NCBI GenBank assembly: GCA_008501565.1 | Contig: QQUL01000092.1 | Span: 1 to 6,071 of the forward strand | DNA: 6,071 nucleotides | Reading direction: 5' to 3' | Origin: Armatimonadota bacterium | GTDB lineage: Bacteria; Actinomycetota; Acidimicrobiia; Spongiisociales; UBA5794 | Shown: positions 1-6,071 of the stretch, piece by piece | How positions within the stretch are numbered: position 1 is the first letter of the stretch | Layout of the letters: every line of letters starts with the position of its first letter | Program-made: the position numbers and the translations under genes | Notes under the pieces: generated by a model | The model's input: the letters and a program-made list of their open reading frames with translations, nothing else | Databases searched by the model: none | What the model was told of the DNA's origin: nothing

Positions 1-2417
1 GTCAAAGACGAACCAACCTCCTGGGCACCAACCGTGTATGTCGACGACGTGGCTGCAGCGATATCGCTACATCCACCGTCACAGCGCTGCCACTGATAGG
101 TGAAGGTGATCGGTGCCGTACCCGTCCAGGACCCATCAGAAGTCGAAAGCACCTCACCAACCTCCGCCGTCCCCGAAATCGCTGGCAGAACAGTATTCGT
201 CGGTGGATACTCGACACTCCAATTCACCCAAGGGAATTCCGCTGGCGTGTTCCCATGCACATCTGTGGCTCGAACCTGTGTGTAGTACCTACCGGCGGGA
301 ATCGCGGCAATGAATCCGAGGTTCCAATCAACTGCTGTGTTGGCGGAACCTGTCCACGACGCGATGCTCCATGCTTTTCCGGTCTGCCACTCAGCCCGCT
401 GACCGTCCCACCACAGATTCGAGTCGCGATCCTTTATCGCGACCTCCACAGTCACAACACCCGATTCGTCGGTCGCTGTGCCGGTGATGGCAACGGTGCC
501 AGCAGGCATGACGTCCGACTGCATCGGCGAGGTAAAAGCGGCGACCGGAGCATTTGTTTCGGTGCCGGGAACGGGGGTTGTCGATGAGTACACCTGAATG
601 CGGTCATTCCCGGCATCGGTCACATAGATGTTCCCCGCGGCATCGTGGGTCAGCCCTGAGGGATCCTTGAGTTCATAGGCGCCACTGCCTCTGGTCCCCC
701 ACTTTCCAACGAAGTCACCGTCGAGATTGAACACCTGCACCCGGTCAAGCGCCGAGTCAGTCACATAGACATATCCGTTGATGATGTCGATGTCCCAAGG
801 ATTCTCAAACTCACCATCATCGCTGCCCCGCCCACCAAACCAGAAGAGATAAGAGCCACTCGGGGCGTAGACATATACACGATCGTAGTTCCACGACACG
901 ACATACACATTCCCAGTATTCGGGTCGACGGAGATGCCATTGTTGTCGCGGCTTATCGCACCCAGCTCCGCACCGGTCGCGGGATCAAACCATTTCACCA
1001 AATCGGACACGTAATCAGACACGTACACCCGGTCGCCGAAGAACTCGATGTCCATGGGCCACCTGAGACTCCCAAAGGCGCTGCTGTCGATACCGTCACC
1101 AACCTGTCTCAGATAGTTGCCGTCGTTGTCATAGACGCGAATCAGATGATCCCGAGTGTTTGCGACCCAGACCTCCCGTGTCACAGGGTCGATACCGATG
1201 CCGCGGGGGTAGTTCATACCGTACGGAGGGAGGGAGTTCCTTGTGCCCCAGGCTTCCAGGAACGACCCGTCCGATGCAAACTCCTGGAACCTCTGGTTCC
1301 ACGGCTCGGCAGTCCAGATGCTCCCCGTCACCGGGTCAACCGCCACGTCCCGTGGATGGTTCAACATGCCTTCCGCCGGGGGCTGCGGGGGGTTTGGGTG
1401 GATCGCCATGAGATTTCCATCGGAGTCAAACTGCTGCACCCGGAAGTTCCCGAAGTCCGCAACCCACACGTTTCCATCGGCATCCAAGGTGATTTCGCGC
1501 CCGCCGTCGGCGAACTGTCCGTCGCCAGCTCCCTCCGACCCCCAATGGAGGAGCGGGGTTCCGTCGATGTCGAACTTCTCTATCTGGGAGGCCTGGGCGT
1601 CAACAACGTAAACCCACCCGTTGACCTCATCCACGACAAGTCCCCGCAGATCACCCTTGAACTGGCCAACGGCGTTTCCCTGCCCGCCGAAGTCGTACAG
1701 CCACGTTCCTGTGGGTGAATACACATGGACGTTGAGATTGCCCGCATCCGCGAGGTATATGTTCCCACTGGCATCAAAGTCCATCCCGTGGATGATCCCG
1801 AATTCACCCCCACCGGTGCCGTATTCGCCGAATCGTGACACCTCGGTCACACCCGCATCGATGTCGTACTTGATGATCTCGGGGGGATTGCCGCTGTTGT
1901 TCCAATAGTGGCTATCGGCAACGTAGAGGTAGCCGTCCCTGATGTTGGTCCATGCCATGTATCCGACCGACAGCCCATAATCGGCAATGAAGTTTCCGTC
2001 CTTGTCGTAGCGCGTCATCCGGGGACTCGAGCCATCGGAGATCTCGGGTGTCCAGACATCGCCGTTGCGTGGGTCCACGCTGACCGTGTATGGCTGACCC
2101 ACTCGTTCAGAAGGCAGACGGAAGAAAGAGCCAACATCGTTGCCGTCGAGGTCGTACTGCCTGATCAGATAGTTCCAGTAGTCACCAACGAGTATCTGAT
2201 CCGTCACGGGGTTGTATTCGATGCCCCACGCGTAGACGCCGGCAGCACCGGTTCCGCCGATCGATCGAACATAGGTGGGCTGCTCCCAGTCCGCTGCGTA
2301 CGCGACGGGGCTCGCAATGCCGATTGATGAGACCACGGTGGTCGCGAGAAGGGTCATCACCAAGAGCAGATGGGTGGCGCGACGGAGCAAGTGAGACCGA
2401 AGCGTCAGCGCCAGCAT
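1..2417 (-). CDS. Secreted NHL-repeat double beta-propeller protein with C-terminal Ig-like domains (3' end outside window)
   Basis: The frame is open for 805 codons from an ATG at 2417 to the window edge, so the C-terminus is missing. Residues 1-41 form a signal peptide: basic stretch (R7, R12, R13), hydrophobic core at about 17-35, and a likely signal peptidase I site after VAYA (A41). Residues 43-611 contain twelve repeats of about 47 residues of the NHL/six-bladed propeller type, with pattern G-x-G-x-G-x-F, then 'D-x-x-G-N-I-Y-V-A-D-x-x-N-x-R-V-Q-V-F-D-x-D-G'; clear examples are NIYLADAGN near 220 and NIYVTDAGNDRIQVY ending at 610. Twelve repeats fit two propellers, about 43-339 and 340-611. 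Residues 622-736 resemble a bacterial Ig-like domain (GTATDESGVVTVEVAI), and 737-805 start another Ig-like repeat with WQRC and a Cys pair (C779, C783). The protein is probably exported and binds a glycan or protein; the function is not known. It is last in the window behind its own 246-nt leader and may be separately transcribed. Confidence 0.9.
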   Translation of the reverse strand, partial: MLALTLRSHLLRRATHLLLVMTLLATTVVSSIGIASPVAYAADWEQPTYVRSIGGTGAAGVYAWGIEYNPVTDQILVGDYWNYLIRQYDLDGNDVGSFFRLPSERVGQPYTVSVDPRNGDVWTPEISDGSSPRMTRYDKDGNFIADYGLSVGYMAWTNIRDGYLYVADSHYWNNSGNPPEIIKYDIDAGVTEVSRFGEYGTGGGEFGIIHGMDFDASGNIYLADAGNLNVHVYSPTGTWLYDFGGQGNAVGQFKGDLRGLVVDEVNGWVYVVDAQASQIEKFDIDGTPLLHWGSEGAGDGQFADGGREITLDADGNVWVADFGNFRVQQFDSDGNLMAIHPNPPQPPAEGMLNHPRDVAVDPVTGSIWTAEPWNQRFQEFASDGSFLEAWGTRNSLPPYGMNYPRGIGIDPVTREVWVANTRDHLIRVYDNDGNYLRQVGDGIDSSAFGSLRWPMDIEFFGDRVYVSDYVSDLVKWFDPATGAELGAISRDNNGISVDPNTGNVYVVSWNYDRVYVYAPSGSYLFWFGGRGSDDGEFENPWDIDIINGYVYVTDSALDRVQVFNLDGDFVGKWGTRGSGAYELKDPSGLTHDAAGNIYVTDAGNDRIQVYSSTTPVPGTETNAPVAAFTSPMQSDVMPAGTVAITGTATDESGVVTVEVAIKDRDSNLWWDGQRAEWQTGKAWSIASWTGSANTAVDWNLGFIAAIPAGRYYTQVRATDVHGNTPAEFPWVNWSVEYPPTNTVLPAISGTAEVGEVLSTSDGSWTGTAPITFTYQWQRCDGGCSDIAAATSSTYTVGAQEVGSSL

Positions 2418-2420
2418 GTG

Positions 2421-2426
2421 CCCTCC
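2421..2426 (-). promoter_or_regulatory. Ribosome binding site of the NHL-repeat protein gene
   Basis: The minus strand reads GGAGGG followed by CAC and the ATG at 2417. This is the strongest Shine-Dalgarno match in the window. It decides the start: the other nearby ATG, at 2428, runs into a TGA after seven codons, whereas the ATG at 2417 leads straight into a signal peptide. Confidence 0.8.
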
Positions 2427-2531
2427 ATGTTCCGATAGACCGGCGCTACTGTCTTTGGCAAGCCCCGCCAAACACCGATTCAACGGGCGCCCGACTCTCC
2501 GCGCCTGTCGACCGATCGACCGTCTACTCCC

Positions 2532-2558
2532 TGGATACGTCGTTCAACCGCGTATCCA
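2532..2558. promoter_or_regulatory. 27-bp dyad (8-bp perfect arms), possible operator or hairpin
   Basis: TGGATACG at 2532-2539 is matched exactly by its reverse complement CGTATCCA at 2551-2558, with an 11-nt spacer. The symmetry continues inside: GTT-c-AAC lies at the exact centre (2545). Near-complete symmetry over 27 bp fits a binding site for a dimeric regulator, or a stem-loop in the leader RNA. It lies 115-141 nt upstream of the NHL gene start. No T-run follows on either strand, which argues against an intrinsic terminator. The regulator is unknown. Confidence 0.45.
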
Positions 2559-2581
2559 CCAATACACCAAAATAACACGGA

Positions 2582-2620
2582 TCCTTGGCATACGGAGGGT
2601 GGTTTCTCGACTACCAAGGA
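2582..2620. repeat. Inverted repeat downstream of the sulfotransferase gene, possible weak terminator
   Basis: TCCTTGG (2582-2588) and CCAAGGA (2614-2620) are perfect 7-bp inverted arms around a 25-nt loop. They begin 43 nt after the sulfotransferase stop. On the minus strand a short T-rich stretch (TTATTTT) follows about 8 nt beyond the stem. The long loop and the gap before the T stretch make a canonical intrinsic terminator doubtful. Its location at the end of the biosynthetic block is what makes termination plausible. Confidence 0.3.
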
Positions 2621-2663
2621 CACTAATCACCCGACGAATCAGCGGTTCTGTCAGGGCCGAACG

Positions 2664-3650
2664 TCAGCCTGACAGGTAGCCGTATCGGGCGAGAAGGGGG
2701 AAGGTCAGGGATGTCACGACTCTGGAATCCTTGGGCTTCAGCGCCGAACGCCACTCATCGTCAACGCGGAGTGCTACACGGCCGGTGGAAAACCGGCTCG
2801 GATTTCCAGAGACTGTGTGCGTCGTGTCCAGTTCCGCGTGCCCATCTGCGATGATCCCTGTGGGAAGCTGTTCCAATCCGAGGCGCTGGAGAGCGTTGTC
2901 GAGCGTCTTGCGGGGCTCGGCGGCAAAATCTTCGTAGCGCACTCGTGCGTACGGAGTGTTTCCACGACTGAACAGAGCCTCGGCAGCGATATTCGCCGTC
3001 ATCCAGCGTGGCGCAACGGTTCTGGCCCTCCGCTGCATCATGTGACTCCGAGAGTCGGTGTCTGGTTGCGGCTTCTGACGAAGCCATGAATACGCAACGG
3101 CGCGTGGATCCCTGACGAGGTGGATCACGCTCATGTCGACACCATCCAGCGATGAAACAGCCTTCCCGTACCCCGGGAATTTCGACGAGTCAACGATCAC
3201 CCTCGAACCGCTGGTCTCACGTATGGCCCCATAGAGCCCGCTCAGTCGGTCGAGGTACTGGGTGCCAAGAGCGGCATGAAGGCGATTGGCGCCGCCGGGA
3301 GCGACCATCGACGGCACGTGCCGGATTCTGGTTGCCGACCGGGCCGCGGACACCATCGCCGAAGCAATGTCGGGGCCGGGACTACCGATCTGTGTAAGGA
3401 TCTTTGACCACACGGGACAGTTCGTGCCGACTTCGCCGCATCCGCACCTTCGCCGCTCGACGATGAACCGCTGCCAGAAGTAGGCGATTTCGCCAGCCGA
3501 AAAAAAACCAGGAATCTGACCCAGAATGTTGTCCACGATCGTGCTCCCCGAACGACCTGCGCCGGCGATATAGAGAACTCGCACGTTCGTGCCATGCGGA
3601 TGCCTACCTGAATCCTCATTTGGCACGCTCTCACCCGTCTCCGTATTCAT
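2664..3650 (-). CDS. PAPS-dependent sulfotransferase family protein
   Basis: This 328-residue protein would transfer sulfate from PAPS to an acceptor, here probably a sugar of a surface glycan or a lipid. The 5'-phosphosulfate loop is seen at residues 27-43 (YIAGAGRSGSTIVDNIL). The 3'-phosphate-binding region is at about 176-189 (IHLVRDPRAVAYSW), with R180 and S188 in the places expected for PAP contacts. VDSSKFPG (153-160) and VRYEDFAAEP (237-246) are further family signatures. A CGCG...NCPVW segment (C69, C71, C78) follows the first loop. There is no signal peptide, so it is predicted to be cytoplasmic. The ATG at 3650 starts 4 nt after the stop of the preceding gene and has only a weak RBS (ACAGG), consistent with coupling; a GTG at 3626 (V9) is an alternative start. 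The frame stays open upstream to 4037, but that part overlaps the preceding gene and is not family-like. The acceptor cannot be told from sequence. Confidence 0.88.
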   Translation of the reverse strand: MNTETGESVPNEDSGRHPHGTNVRVLYIAGAGRSGSTIVDNILGQIPGFFSAGEIAYFWQRFIVERRRCGCGEVGTNCPVWSKILTQIGSPGPDIASAMVSAARSATRIRHVPSMVAPGGANRLHAALGTQYLDRLSGLYGAIRETSGSRVIVDSSKFPGYGKAVSSLDGVDMSVIHLVRDPRAVAYSWLRQKPQPDTDSRSHMMQRRARTVAPRWMTANIAAEALFSRGNTPYARVRYEDFAAEPRKTLDNALQRLGLEQLPTGIIADGHAELDTTHTVSGNPSRFSTGRVALRVDDEWRSALKPKDSRVVTSLTFPLLARYGYLSG

Positions 3651-3654
3651 CCTG

Positions 3655-4611
3655 TCACGCCAGTGTGCCCGAGAATTCGCCATGGTTGGCTCGATTGTGG
3701 AAGTCGGCGATCGTTGCCTCGATCCCGTCATGAAGCGGGACTGATGGCTCGAAACCCAACGCCGCGAGCCGATCAACCGAACCGACGCGGTACGCCACAC
3801 CCGACGGCTTGCTTGGGTCGAACACCAGCTCAAGCTCGTTTCCGACCACTTCGTTGATGGTCCTCGCCACATCAGCGATCGTGTGCGCGACCCCAGAATC
3901 GATGTTGTATACGGCGCCCGGTTCACCATGGGTGAGTGCGGTAACGACTCCAGCCGCGGCATCGGCAACGTACAGGAAACTCCGCACCGCGGTGCCGTCA
4001 CCCCAGACCTCGACGCGTGATCCGGATTTGGCTTCACAGAATCGGCGAATCAGCGCATGGATCACCGTTGACCGGGTCTCGTCGTAGGGGGCACCGGCCC
4101 CGTAGATGTTTCCGAACCGACCGATCACAACCCGGCGGTCATCGGTGCTCCCCCACCATTTCGCAATGACCTCGTCGGATGCCTTCGACCAGGCGTACTG
4201 CGTGGGGTCGTCCACGCTTGAGACGATTGGGGACGTCTCCTCGAGGGGACTCTCGGCATTTCGGTACACGACCTGGGAGGAGGCGATGAACACATCGGTG
4301 ATACGCCGAGCGGCGCAGGCTTCCAAGACACTGTCGGTGACGGTGCGGTTCGATCGATACAGCCCTGAGGTGTCGTGCATCTGGATACCGCCGGCGCGGG
4401 CGGCGAGGTGAATCACGGACGTACAACCATCGAGGGCTTCTGCGGTAACTGCGGTGTCGGTCACGTCGGCAACCCTGACATCGGCACCATTGATCGTGGA
4501 GTACTCCTGGGAGACCACGACCGGGGTGCGACCTTGGGCGAGCAACTCCGACACGACGTGTCTTCCGATGAATCCGCCACCACCGATCACCGCTGTCTGG
4601 GTGTGGCTCAT
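3655..4611 (-). CDS. Extended SDR nucleotide-sugar reductase/epimerase (GDP-L-fucose synthase-like, probable GDP-4-keto-6-deoxymannose reductase)
   Basis: This 318-residue protein has an N-terminal Rossmann NAD(P)-binding glycine motif (GGGGFIG, 10-16), HLAARAGGI at 68-76, and a catalytic S111-S112 / Y139-x3-K143 set (YAWSK). The second half resembles GDP-L-fucose synthase: NIYGAGAPYDE, VIHALIRRFCEA, VWGDGTAVRSFLYVAD, and the KPSGVAYRVGSVDRLAALGF tail. Length matches that family (about 320). Aligned by eye to E. coli WcaG, the epimerisation residues Cys109 and His179 are Q113 and T182 here, so 3,5-epimerisation is doubtful. A simple C4 ketoreductase acting on the Gmd product, giving GDP-D-rhamnose or GDP-6-deoxy-D-talose, fits better (inference). 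The ATG at 4611 overlaps the gmd stop as ATGA and has no good RBS of its own, so translation is probably coupled to gmd. In-frame extension to 4689 is possible, but it precedes the Rossmann fold with 26 unrelated residues inside gmd. Confidence 0.85.
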   Translation of the reverse strand: MSHTQTAVIGGGGFIGRHVVSELLAQGRTPVVVSQEYSTINGADVRVADVTDTAVTAEALDGCTSVIHLAARAGGIQMHDTSGLYRSNRTVTDSVLEACAARRITDVFIASSQVVYRNAESPLEETSPIVSSVDDPTQYAWSKASDEVIAKWWGSTDDRRVVIGRFGNIYGAGAPYDETRSTVIHALIRRFCEAKSGSRVEVWGDGTAVRSFLYVADAAAGVVTALTHGEPGAVYNIDSGVAHTIADVARTINEVVGNELELVFDPSKPSGVAYRVGSVDRLAALGFEPSVPLHDGIEATIADFHNRANHGEFSGTLA

Positions 4612-5594
4612 CGTTTCGATTCGTATTGAGCGATGTCGGATTCGACCATTTCCTTCACCAGCTGTTCGAATGTTGTCTCGGGTACCCATCCGAGCGTTTC
4701 AGTCAGCTTCGTGATGTCTGCCTGGAGATAGTCAACCTCGGCAGGACGGTAGAACTTGGGGTCCACCTCGACATACTCCTGCCAGTCAAGATCGACGATC
4801 CCAAAAGCTGCGTCAAGGAAGTCCCGCACGGAATGAGCAACCCCGGTTCCGACGACGAGGTCGAGCGGTTCATCGTGGTTGACCATCAGATGCATGGCCT
4901 TGACGTAGTCCCTGGCGTGTCCCCAATCCCGCCTGGCGTCGAGGTTTCCGAGATACAGCTTCGTCTGTTCTCCCGAGATGAGCCGAGGAATCGTTGACGT
5001 GATCTTGCGCGTGACGAACTCCTTGCCACGCCGAGGGCTTTCGTGGTTGAACAAGATTCCGTTGGAAGCGTGAATGCCATAGGACTCTCGGTGGTTGATC
5101 GTTGCCCAGTAGGCGTATACCTTCGCCACGGCGTAGGGGCTGCGTGGGTGGAAATGGGTGTCCTCGCCCTGGGGCGGCGGCGAGGAGCCGAACATCTCGC
5201 TGCTCGATGCCTGATAGAACCTGATGTCAGGATCGGTGGTCCTGATTGCTTCGAGGAGTCTCACGGCTCCCAGACCGGTGACATTGCCGGTGTGGATCGG
5301 CTGGTCAAAACTCGCCCGGACATGGCTCTGGGCGGCGAGGTTGTAGACCTCGTCGGGGTGAAGGTCTGCAACGAGGCGGCCAAGGGAGTGTGAATCGGCA
5401 AGGTCGGTGACATGGAGAGCTACGGCAGGTTCATCGCCCGTCACCAAATGCCCGACACGGGTGTCCTCGAGGTCCTGAGTCGTCGTGCGGATCGTCCCAT
5501 GTACGTCATATCCGAGGCTCAGCAGGTACTCGGCGAGATAGGAACCGTCCTGGCCAGTGATCCCTGTGATCAGTGCGCGTTTGGTCTCCACCAT
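4608..5594 (-). CDS. gmd: GDP-mannose 4,6-dehydratase
   Basis: The enzyme converts GDP-D-mannose to GDP-4-keto-6-deoxy-D-mannose, the branch point to GDP-L-fucose, GDP-D-rhamnose, GDP-colitose and related sugars; it is cytoplasmic and uses tightly bound NADP. The 328-residue protein shows the Gmd-type nucleotide motif GITGQDGSYLAEYLL (11-25), YNLAAQSHV (84-92), and the active-site stretch QASSSEMFG (128-136) with S131/S132 and E133. Y154-x3-K158 (YAVAK) completes the catalytic set. NHESPRRGKEFVTRKIT (183-199), DARRDWGHARDYV (219 onward) and the C-terminal DPKFYRPAEVDYLQAD with LGW are strongly Gmd-specific. Length fits the shorter bacterial Gmd class (E. coli Gmd is longer, about 370). The ATG at 5594 has a good RBS, and its stop overlaps the start of the reductase gene. 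All expected key residues are present. Confidence 0.95.
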   Translation of the reverse strand: MVETKRALITGITGQDGSYLAEYLLSLGYDVHGTIRTTTQDLEDTRVGHLVTGDEPAVALHVTDLADSHSLGRLVADLHPDEVYNLAAQSHVRASFDQPIHTGNVTGLGAVRLLEAIRTTDPDIRFYQASSSEMFGSSPPPQGEDTHFHPRSPYAVAKVYAYWATINHRESYGIHASNGILFNHESPRRGKEFVTRKITSTIPRLISGEQTKLYLGNLDARRDWGHARDYVKAMHLMVNHDEPLDLVVGTGVAHSVRDFLDAAFGIVDLDWQEYVEVDPKFYRPAEVDYLQADITKLTETLGWVPETTFEQLVKEMVESDIAQYESKR

Positions 5595-5598
5595 CGGG

Positions 5599-5605
5599 CC
5601 CCTTC
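5599..5605 (-). promoter_or_regulatory. Ribosome binding site of gmd
   Basis: The minus strand reads GAAGGGG, then CCCG, then the ATG at 5594. This is a purine-rich Shine-Dalgarno at close spacing and supports the chosen start of gmd. The 113-nt gap upstream (5595-5707) shows no convincing promoter or terminator, so gmd may be read through from the sugar transferase gene. Confidence 0.6.
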
Positions 5606-5707
5606 GGTTTGTTGCATGAGTCCTCGTCCGTGACGGTCAGCGTACCGGATGATGTCGGGAAACCCTCGTGAGCATTCCGCCACAGCCCATGTTTGCGCCT
5701 GCAGGCA

Positions 5708-6071
5708 TCATCGGGAGCCGTCACCGGTCAGGACCGTCCAGACGGTCTTGCCGAGTATCTCCATGTCAAGCCACAGGGATGAGTGTTTCACGTAGTACAG
5801 GTCGTACGTGAGCTTGTCGAGGGCGTCTTCGACACCATCGCCATAGCCGCTGTGCACCTGAGCCCAGCCGGTGATGCCCGGGCGCACCAGGTGACGAGTG
5901 TTGTAGAAGGGTATGGCGTGTGAGAACTCCTCGACGAACACGGGGCGTTCCGGGCGTGGTCCGACGAGCGCCAGATCACCCAGCACCACGTTCCAGAGCT
6001 GAGGAATCTCATCAAGACGGGTCCTTCGGAGGAGTCGTCCCAGGAGCGTGGTCCGTGGGTCGTTCGTGCTC
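5708..6071 (-). CDS. Exopolysaccharide-type sugar-phosphate transferase (undecaprenyl-phosphate glycosylphosphotransferase), C-terminal part
   Basis: Only the last 120 residues are in the window; the start lies beyond 6071. The family (Pfam bacterial sugar transferase, WbaP/WcaJ/CpsE type) transfers a sugar-1-phosphate from a nucleotide sugar to undecaprenyl phosphate at the inner face of the membrane, the first step of repeat-unit assembly. Visible signatures, in order, are NDPR, then LGRLLRRTRLDEIPQLWNVV, GDLALVGPRPERP, RHLVRPGITGWAQVHSGYG, and KLTYDLYYVKHSSLWLDMEI with a C-terminal ILGKTVWTVLTG. These cover the conserved Arg/Asp/Glu and PRPE active-site region through the family's usual end, so the C-terminus looks complete. 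The protein ends TGDGSR with TGA at 5708-5710. The substrate sugar cannot be told. Being first in this block, it marks the cluster as capsule, O-antigen or exopolysaccharide biosynthesis. Confidence 0.92.
   Translation of the reverse strand, partial: STNDPRTTLLGRLLRRTRLDEIPQLWNVVLGDLALVGPRPERPVFVEEFSHAIPFYNTRHLVRPGITGWAQVHSGYGDGVEDALDKLTYDLYYVKHSSLWLDMEILGKTVWTVLTGDGSR

Larger units (their letters stand above)
2418..2663. other. Intergenic region between sulfotransferase and NHL protein genes
   Basis: These 246 nt contain no convincing gene on either strand. They hold an exact dyad at 2532-2558, a second inverted repeat at 2582-2620, short palindromes (CGGGCGCCCG at 2484-2493; GTCGA/TCGAC at 2507-2520), and the RBS next to the downstream start. 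The stretch at about 2558-2580 is AT-richer than its surroundings. I could not fix a promoter with good -35 and -10 boxes, but the length and the structures suggest a transcription boundary here, so the NHL gene probably has its own promoter. Confidence 0.6.

Noticed and set aside
1146..1718. 190-codon open frame on the plus strand
   Set aside because: It lies wholly antisense to the NHL-repeat gene, its translation has no recognisable domain, and the minus-strand frame has coherent repeats throughout.
2434..2461. Promoter-like pair on the minus strand, TTGCCA then TCTATC with 16-nt spacing
   Set aside because: The -10 match is poor and transcription would begin almost on the RBS, leaving too short a leader; I could not support it over chance.
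2484..2493. 10-bp palindrome CGGGCGCCCG in the gap before the NHL gene
   Set aside because: Loopless and made only of G and C; likely chance in this composition, and no partner site was seen.
3651..4037. N-terminal extension of the sulfotransferase frame to 457 residues
   Set aside because: The extra 129 residues overlap the well-supported reductase gene in another frame, are Ser/Arg-rich without family similarity, and the ATG at 3650 just after the upstream stop gives the normal family length.
4612..4689. Earlier start for the reductase gene at 4689
   Set aside because: It would add 26 residues before the Rossmann motif and overlap gmd by 82 nt; the ATGA overlap at 4608-4611 is the usual arrangement.
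5697..5706. 10-bp palindrome GCCTGCAGGC just after the sugar transferase stop
   Set aside because: It has no loop and no T-run, so it cannot act as a usual terminator; single 10-bp palindromes are expected in GC-rich DNA.
5506..5724. 72-codon minus-strand frame across the gap between the sugar transferase and gmd genes
   Set aside because: It overlaps the 5' part of gmd in another frame, and its composition looks like an out-of-frame shadow.

Overview
The window looks like bacterial chromosomal DNA, moderately GC-rich. It is most likely from an actinomycete-type lineage such as Acidimicrobiia or a relative; this is inferred from the style of the sulfotransferase and from the Ig-like repeat with a Cys-x3-Cys and WQR signature in the secreted protein. 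No marker gene fixes the taxonomy. All five genes lie on the minus strand, so the window is read right to left. I see no tRNA, rRNA, CRISPR array, insertion sequence or phage gene.

Right part (6071 down to 2664) is a surface-polysaccharide biosynthesis block. It starts with the C-terminal end of a membrane sugar-phosphate transferase that would load the first sugar onto a polyprenyl phosphate carrier (5708-6071, 5' end outside the window). After a 113-nt gap comes GDP-mannose 4,6-dehydratase (gmd, 4608-5594). Its stop overlaps, as ATGA, the start of an extended-SDR nucleotide-sugar reductase/epimerase (3655-4611). Four bases later comes a PAPS-dependent sulfotransferase (2664-3650). The tight packing of the last three genes suggests one transcript with translational coupling. 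Together they suggest that GDP-mannose is converted to a GDP-6-deoxyhexose and that a glycan or other acceptor is sulfated.

The middle gap (2418-2663, 246 nt) has no gene. It holds two inverted repeats, including an exact 8-bp-arm dyad (2532-2558), and a good ribosome binding site for the next gene.

Left part (1-2417) is one very long open frame encoding a secreted protein. It has a signal peptide, twelve NHL-type beta-propeller repeats (probably two six-bladed propellers), an Ig-like domain, and the start of a second Ig-like repeat that runs off the window. Its role is unknown; an extracellular binding or scaffold function is likely.

The most interesting points are three. The GDP-sugar reductase has lost both residues that GDP-L-fucose synthase uses for epimerisation, so the product is probably a D-series 6-deoxy sugar and not L-fucose. 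A sulfotransferase is embedded in the polysaccharide operon. The large double-propeller surface protein follows directly behind a strong dyad.
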